Assembly: GCA_007136565.1 (NCBI GenBank)
Contig: SLGS01000142.1
Location: 1 to 9,875, forward strand
Length of the DNA: 9,875 nucleotides
Source: Clostridia bacterium
GTDB lineage: Bacteria; Bacillota; Sulfobacillia; SLMV01
Reading direction: 5' to 3'
A program made the translations under genes and the position numbers. A model generated the notes under the pieces. It had not been told where the DNA came from. It searched no databases and was given only the letters and a program-made list of their open reading frames with translations. Numbering within the stretch: the stretch's first letter is position 1; each line of letters opens with the position of its first letter. Shown piece after piece: positions 6,282 through 9,875 of the stretch.

Positions 6282-7163
6282 GTGACCCGGGCCGGGGGAC
6301 AGGCGGTTATCGAGGGCGTGATGATGCGCGCCGGCTGCAACATGGCCGTGGCCGTTCGCGCCCCCGATGGCGAGATCGCCCTGCACCGCGAACGGGTCGC
6401 CTCACTGGCCGACGAACGTCCCCTCCTGAAGCTACCCATAATCCGCGGCGGCCTGGCCCTGGTGGAGTCCCTGTCCCTGGGTATCAGGGCCTTGATGTTT
6501 TCCGCCAACCTCCAGGCCGAGTCGGAGGAAGAGGAGATCAGCGGTGGCGAGATGAGCCTGGCGGTCCTGGCCGGCCTGGGTTTGGCCATCGTGCTATTCG
6601 TCATCCTCCCGACGCTGGCCACCTCCGCCATGAGGAATGTCTTCGAGGGTCGGCTGGCGCTCAATCTATTCGAGGGGGCGGTGCGACTGACCCTGGTGGT
6701 AGGATACATCGCCGCCGTCGGGTACGTCCCCGACATGGCCCGGGTCTTCCAATACCACGGTGCGGAACACATGGTTATCGGTGCCTGGGAAGACTGCGGT
6801 CAACCCGAGGACGTGTCCATGAGCGTCGAGGAAGTGCGGGCGCAATCTACGGCCCACGCCCGGTGCGGGACGAGCTTCATCCTGATGGTCGCCGTCGTGA
6901 GTATATTGGTGTTTTCCCTTTTTGGATGGACTTCCATCATAGGTCGCATAGCCATCAGGCTGGCGGCCCTCCCGCTGGTAGCCGGCCTGGCCTACGAGAT
7001 CATCAGGTTGGCCGCCGAGGGCAAGAGTAAACTATTCGAGTGGATGGTAATGCCCGGCATGTGGTTGCAGCGACTGACCACCCGTCCGCCCGACGCCGAT
7101 CAAATCGAGGTCGCCTTGGCCGCCCTCAGGGGCTGCTTCTTAGAGGGAGATGGTGAAGAGTGA
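6282..7163 (+). CDS. DUF1385 family membrane protein (YqhQ-like)
   Basis: Conserved integral membrane protein of unknown biochemical function (DUF1385; B. subtilis YqhQ is the Bacillota relative). From GTG 6282 it is 293 residues; GTG 6255 would add nine. Family motifs: GGQAVIEGVMMR (5-16) at the very N-terminus, which supports the later start; QYHGAEHMVI with H159 and H163; and HARCGTSF with H192 and C195. The His, Glu and Cys residues next to the membrane could bind metal, which is inference only. Hydrophobic segments lie at about 91-114, 130-150, 198-216 and 223-244. A cytosolic N-terminal part of about 90 residues precedes them. It sits 27 nt after rpmE and overlaps prfA by 4 nt (GTGA), so it is co-transcribed with translation genes, a placement common in Bacillota. 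Confidence 0.9.
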   Translation: MTRAGGQAVIEGVMMRAGCNMAVAVRAPDGEIALHRERVASLADERPLLKLPIIRGGLALVESLSLGIRALMFSANLQAESEEEEISGGEMSLAVLAGLGLAIVLFVILPTLATSAMRNVFEGRLALNLFEGAVRLTLVVGYIAAVGYVPDMARVFQYHGAEHMVIGAWEDCGQPEDVSMSVEEVRAQSTAHARCGTSFILMVAVVSILVFSLFGWTSIIGRIAIRLAALPLVAGLAYEIIRLAAEGKSKLFEWMVMPGMWLQRLTTRPPDADQIEVALAALRGCFLEGDGEE

Positions 7164-8251
7164 GCCTGGCAACAGAGGTAGCCGAAAGGATAGATCGGAT
7201 GAGGGAGCGTTACCACGAGCTCAATGCCCTCGTCAGCGATCCAGACATAATAGCTCGCCAGGACGAGTGGCGCGGCTACCTGAAAGAACACTCGCGCATC
7301 GAGACCATTTTATCGGTGCACGATCGATTGGTGACCATCGAAGGCGACATCGAAGGAGCGCAAATGCTCCAAGAGGAGACCGACGATCCCGAGGAGTCCG
7401 AATGGCTCGCCTCCGAGATCGCCGAGATGGAGGGCCAAATCGGTGACTTGGAAGCTCGGTTGCGGCGCCTTCTGATACCCCCCGATGAAAGGGACGATAA
7501 GGACGTCATCGTCGAGATCCGGTCCGGAGCCGGGGGAGATGAAGCCTCCCTATTCGCCGCCGATCTCTTCCGCATGTATTCTCGGTACGCGGAGTTGCGA
7601 GGGTGGAAGGTGGAGGTCATGAGTCAAAGTCCCACGGATCTCGGGGGGCTTCGAGAAACCATAGTTTCCATCTCGGGCGACGACGTCTATCGCCACCTGA
7701 AGTACGAAAGCGGTGTGCATCGGGTTCAGAGGGTACCCGATACCGAGTCCGGCGGCAGGATCCACACATCGACGGCCACCGTGGTCGTTTTACCCGAGGC
7801 CGAGGAAGTGGACCTGGAAATCGATCCCTCGGACCTGGAGATCGATACCTACACTGCCAGCGGTCCCGGCGGGCAGCACGTCAACAAGACGGAATCCGCG
7901 GTTCGCATTACCCACCTACCCTCGGGGCTCGTTGTAACGTGCCAGGACGAAAAATCCCAGCACAGGAACCGGGCGCAGGCCATGAAGGTTCTCCGATCGA
8001 GGCTCTTGGACATGATGGAGAGGGAGCGGCAGGCCGAGCTATCGCGGGAGAGGAAGTCCCAGGTCGGTACCGGGGACCGAAGCGAGCGGATCAGGACGTT
8101 CAACTATCCGCAAAACCGCGTCACCGACCACAGGATCGGTTTAACGCTCCATCGCCTGGATGCCATTCTGGAGGGAGACCTCGACGAGCTCGTCGATGCC
8201 CTAAGGGATTCCGAGGAGGCTGAACTCCTGGAGAGGGTGGCCACGGGTTGA
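7160..8251 (+). CDS. prfA: Peptide chain release factor 1 (RF1)
   Basis: RF1 reads UAA and UAG in the ribosomal A site and triggers peptide release. The 363-residue length is normal. An N-terminal helical domain is followed by the codon-recognition region, with P193-D194-T195 (RVPDTESGGRIHTS) at the place of the PxT anticodon-like tripeptide, which marks RF1 rather than RF2 (SPF). The catalytic GGQ loop is at 237-239 within SGPGGQHVNKTESAVR, and the RIRTFNYPQNRVTDHR motif follows. GTG at 7160 overlaps the DUF1385 stop by 4 nt, and GAGGGAG lies 10 nt upstream. Q239 is the residue methylated by PrmC, whose gene follows with a 1-nt overlap, a pairing typical of bacteria. Confidence 0.98.
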   Translation: MSLATEVAERIDRMRERYHELNALVSDPDIIARQDEWRGYLKEHSRIETILSVHDRLVTIEGDIEGAQMLQEETDDPEESEWLASEIAEMEGQIGDLEARLRRLLIPPDERDDKDVIVEIRSGAGGDEASLFAADLFRMYSRYAELRGWKVEVMSQSPTDLGGLRETIVSISGDDVYRHLKYESGVHRVQRVPDTESGGRIHTSTATVVVLPEAEEVDLEIDPSDLEIDTYTASGPGGQHVNKTESAVRITHLPSGLVVTCQDEKSQHRNRAQAMKVLRSRLLDMMERERQAELSRERKSQVGTGDRSERIRTFNYPQNRVTDHRIGLTLHRLDAILEGDLDELVDALRDSEEAELLERVATG

Positions 8252-9129
8252 TGGTTTCGGGTGTTGGGCGAACCCGCCGGGAGCTATTCGGCTGGGTCGT
8301 GGAGCAATTGTCCCAGGCGGGGATCGAAGACCCCGCACGGGAAGCGTGGCGGCTACTCACCCCGTCCCGGGGCGGGGTGCCGCCTTTTTTGATGGATCCG
8401 CTGGGTGTCCCCACGGAAACCGAGGTGAAAAACGTCTGCGAACTGGTGGCTCGGCGTCGTCGCCGGGAGCCCCTCGAGTACATACGTGGCAGCGCGGAGT
8501 TTTGGTCCAGGGAGTTCTTCGTGGACGGGAGGGTTCTCATACCCCGACCCGAGACGGAATTGCTCGTGGAGAGGGTCCTGTATGCGCTCCCGACGCTTCC
8601 GCGGGGTTCTTTGGTCGACGTCGGAACGGGAAGCGGTGTGTTGGCGGTTACCCTGGCCGCCGAAACGCGGGATCGGCCGGTGTTCGCCGTCGATATCTCC
8701 CCGGATGCATTGGATGTGGCCGAAAAGAACGCTCGATGGCATGACGTCGAGGACAGGATAACCTTCCTCGTCGGAGACTTGTTGGAGCCCTTGCCGGCAG
8801 GCCTCCCGGTGGCTGCGGTGATTTCCAACCCGCCTTACGTCAGCCAGCCGGACATGGCGGTACTGCAGCCCGAGGTCGGTGCCTGGGAGCCCTCCGACGC
8901 CCTGGCGGCCGGGAGTGACGGCCTCGCTCTTTACCGCAGGTTGACGCCGATGGCCCGGGATGTACTCCTTCCCGGTGGGCTCTTGGCCGTGGAGGTCGGC
9001 TGGAGCCAAGCGCAAGCCGTGGCCGATATGTTGCAGCGCTGCGGATTCGAAGATACCGTTACCCATAATGACCTGTCCGGGATAGCCCGCGTGGTAACGG
9101 GATGCAAGCCCAAGGAGGGAACGCGTTGA
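8251..9129 (+). CDS. prmC: Release factor glutamine methyltransferase PrmC (HemK)
   Basis: SAM-dependent N5-glutamine methyltransferase that methylates the GGQ glutamine of RF1 and RF2, raising release efficiency. At 292 residues it is of normal length. An N-terminal helical substrate-binding domain (about 1-80, ending in RRREPLEYI) and the linker motif LIPRPETELLVE lead into the Rossmann-type domain. The SAM-binding loop is DVGTGSG (123-129), with acidic strand-2 residues in AVDISPDALDVA. The catalytic NPPY is at 193-196 (ISNPPYVSQPDM). The ATG at 8251 shares its A with the prfA TGA (TGATG), suggesting coupled translation; the TTG just before it is a less likely start. It overlaps the next gene by 4 nt. 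Confidence 0.96.
   Translation: MVSGVGRTRRELFGWVVEQLSQAGIEDPAREAWRLLTPSRGGVPPFLMDPLGVPTETEVKNVCELVARRRRREPLEYIRGSAEFWSREFFVDGRVLIPRPETELLVERVLYALPTLPRGSLVDVGTGSGVLAVTLAAETRDRPVFAVDISPDALDVAEKNARWHDVEDRITFLVGDLLEPLPAGLPVAAVISNPPYVSQPDMAVLQPEVGAWEPSDALAAGSDGLALYRRLTPMARDVLLPGGLLAVEVGWSQAQAVADMLQRCGFEDTVTHNDLSGIARVVTGCKPKEGTR
9112..9118 (+). promoter_or_regulatory. Ribosome binding site that fixes the TTG start of the TsaC fusion gene
   Basis: AAGGAGG, a near-perfect anti-16S match inside the end of prmC, lies 7 nt before TTG 9126. No other start codon fits, since the next in-frame ATG (9267) would remove the first conserved motif. Confidence 0.85.
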
Positions 9130-9875
9130 GAACCGAAATTCTTCCCTGGCATGACGCCGGACCCGATGAGCGGGAAGAGACCATACGGCGCGCGGCGGAG
9201 TTGATCGCCTCGGGCGAACTGGTCGCCTATCCGACCGAGACCGTCTACGGCCTGGCGGCGGCGGGGATGGACGGAGCCGCCGTGGATCGCGTGTTCGAGG
9301 CCAAGGGCAGACCGGCCTCTCGGCCGCTATTGTTGGCGGTGGAAGATTTGGATGTCGCCACGGACCTCGTGGTAGAAATACCCCGGGACGCCCGTCGGCT
9401 CGCGGCTCGCTATTGGCCGGGGCCCCTGTCCATGGTTATGGTGGCCGCTCCGGGGGTGCCGATGGGTGTAACGGCGGGTACCGGATCCGTCGGCCTCCGT
9501 TGTCCCGCGCATCCCGCCGCCCGGGCGCTGGTGCGAGCGGCAGGTCCCATAACTTCTCCCAGCGCCAACATCAGTGGTCGCCCGTCTCCCACCACCGGCG
9601 AAGAAGTGGTCGCCGACCTCGATGGGCGAATCGCGGCCGTCATAGACGGCGGGCCGACCGCCGGTGCGACCCCCTCCACGGTGGTCGATCTTCGGGAAGG
9701 GATCTCCATCCTGCGGGAGGGGGCAGTACCCGCCTCGGAAATACTGGAGTTCCTCGCGGAACCCGAACTCGACTCCGGGGACCGAGGGAGCGTGCTGTTC
9801 GTTTGTACCGGTAACACGTGCAGAAGCCCCGTGGCCGAAGCGGTATTTCGCGATGCCCTGGCGGCGAGGGGCTTG
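9126..9875 (+). CDS. tsaC: Threonylcarbamoyl-AMP synthase (TsaC/YwlC) fused to a YwlE-like arginine phosphatase domain, 3' end cut
   Basis: A single frame of 250 codons from TTG 9126 to the window edge, with no stop. Residues about 15-205 are a YrdC/Sua5 domain making threonylcarbamoyl-AMP from threonine, bicarbonate and ATP for tRNA t6A. Its motifs are PTETVYGL (36-43), K60-G-R62 with the following RPLLL, YWPGPLSMV, TSPSAN (143-148) and STVVDL. After a short linker (about 206-222), VLFVCTGNTCRSPVAEAVF is the N-terminus of a low-molecular-weight phosphatase with CX5R loop C227 to R233. Thr231 in CTGNT corresponds to Thr11 of B. subtilis YwlE, linked to phosphoarginine rather than phosphotyrosine specificity. 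I checked the frame codon by codon across the junction. GAGGGAG at 9784-9790 could be a relic ribosome binding site, but it is only 1 nt from GTG 9792. The gene overlaps prmC by 4 nt (TTGA). Confidence 0.9.
   Translation, partial: MRTEILPWHDAGPDEREETIRRAAELIASGELVAYPTETVYGLAAAGMDGAAVDRVFEAKGRPASRPLLLAVEDLDVATDLVVEIPRDARRLAARYWPGPLSMVMVAAPGVPMGVTAGTGSVGLRCPAHPAARALVRAAGPITSPSANISGRPSPTTGEEVVADLDGRIAAVIDGGPTAGATPSTVVDLREGISILREGAVPASEILEFLAEPELDSGDRGSVLFVCTGNTCRSPVAEAVFRDALAARGL

Noticed and set aside
8353..9066. 237-codon minus-strand frame opposite prmC, with another at 8121-8828
   Set aside because: Both lie opposite the well-supported prmC gene and show no domain motif or ribosome binding site.
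9413..9814. 133-codon + strand frame in another phase near the right edge
   Set aside because: It is an Arg/Gly-rich shadow of the TsaC frame, whose motifs (WPGPL, TSPSAN, STVVDL) are in the other phase.
9792..9875. Separate ywlE gene starting at GTG 9792
   Set aside because: The GAGGGAG upstream is only 1 nt from the GTG and the TsaC frame reads straight through with no stop, so a fusion is the simpler reading. Internal initiation cannot be fully excluded.
1..9875. CRISPR arrays, insertion sequences, tRNA or rRNA genes
   Set aside because: No direct-repeat array, transposase motif, long terminal inverted repeats, tRNA cloverleaf or rRNA stretch was seen on reading either strand.

Overview
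The window is a GC-rich bacterial chromosome segment with all recognisable genes on the + strand. The gene order (small transaldolase, rho, rpmE, DUF1385/YqhQ, prfA, prmC, tsaC/ywlC, ywlE) is the conserved 'rho-prfA' neighbourhood of Bacillota; Bacillus subtilis has the same genes in the same general order with extra genes between them. The exact lineage cannot be read from this sequence. A deep-branching, GC-rich Bacillota is the best guess, supported by synteny, by strong GGAGG-type ribosome binding sites, and by an arginine-phosphatase signature in the last gene (phosphoarginine signalling is best known in this phylum).

Layout: (1) 3-3587 holds a very large secreted-type S8 (subtilisin-like) serine protease, cut by the left edge, with a complete Asp/His/Asn/Ser site, a large insertion between Asp and His carrying an EF-hand-like loop, and about 600 residues of beta-rich C-terminal domains. 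(2) 3588-3850 is a gene-free, possibly structured spacer. (3) 3851-5815 encodes a TalC-type transaldolase and transcription terminator Rho. (4) 5816-6020 is a non-coding region with two strong GC hairpins after rho, then a near-consensus extended -10 promoter, then a leader with two more hairpins, the second terminator-like. (5) 6021-9875 is a tightly packed operon: rpmE, a DUF1385 membrane protein, prfA, prmC and a tsaC-type gene, with 1-4 nt overlaps from DUF1385 onward.

The operon unites translation functions: ribosomal protein L31, release factor RF1, the methyltransferase that modifies the RF1 GGQ glutamine, and the enzyme that makes threonylcarbamoyl-AMP for tRNA t6A. The most notable feature is that this last enzyme continues in frame, with no stop, into a low-molecular-weight phosphatase domain with the CTGNTCRS loop of YwlE-type arginine phosphatases. 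This makes an apparent TsaC-YwlE fusion that runs off the right edge. A second notable feature is the terminator-like hairpin between the rpmE promoter and its ribosome binding site, a candidate L31 autoregulatory leader. Several genes use TTG or GTG starts, so their N-termini were set by ribosome binding sites and family alignment.
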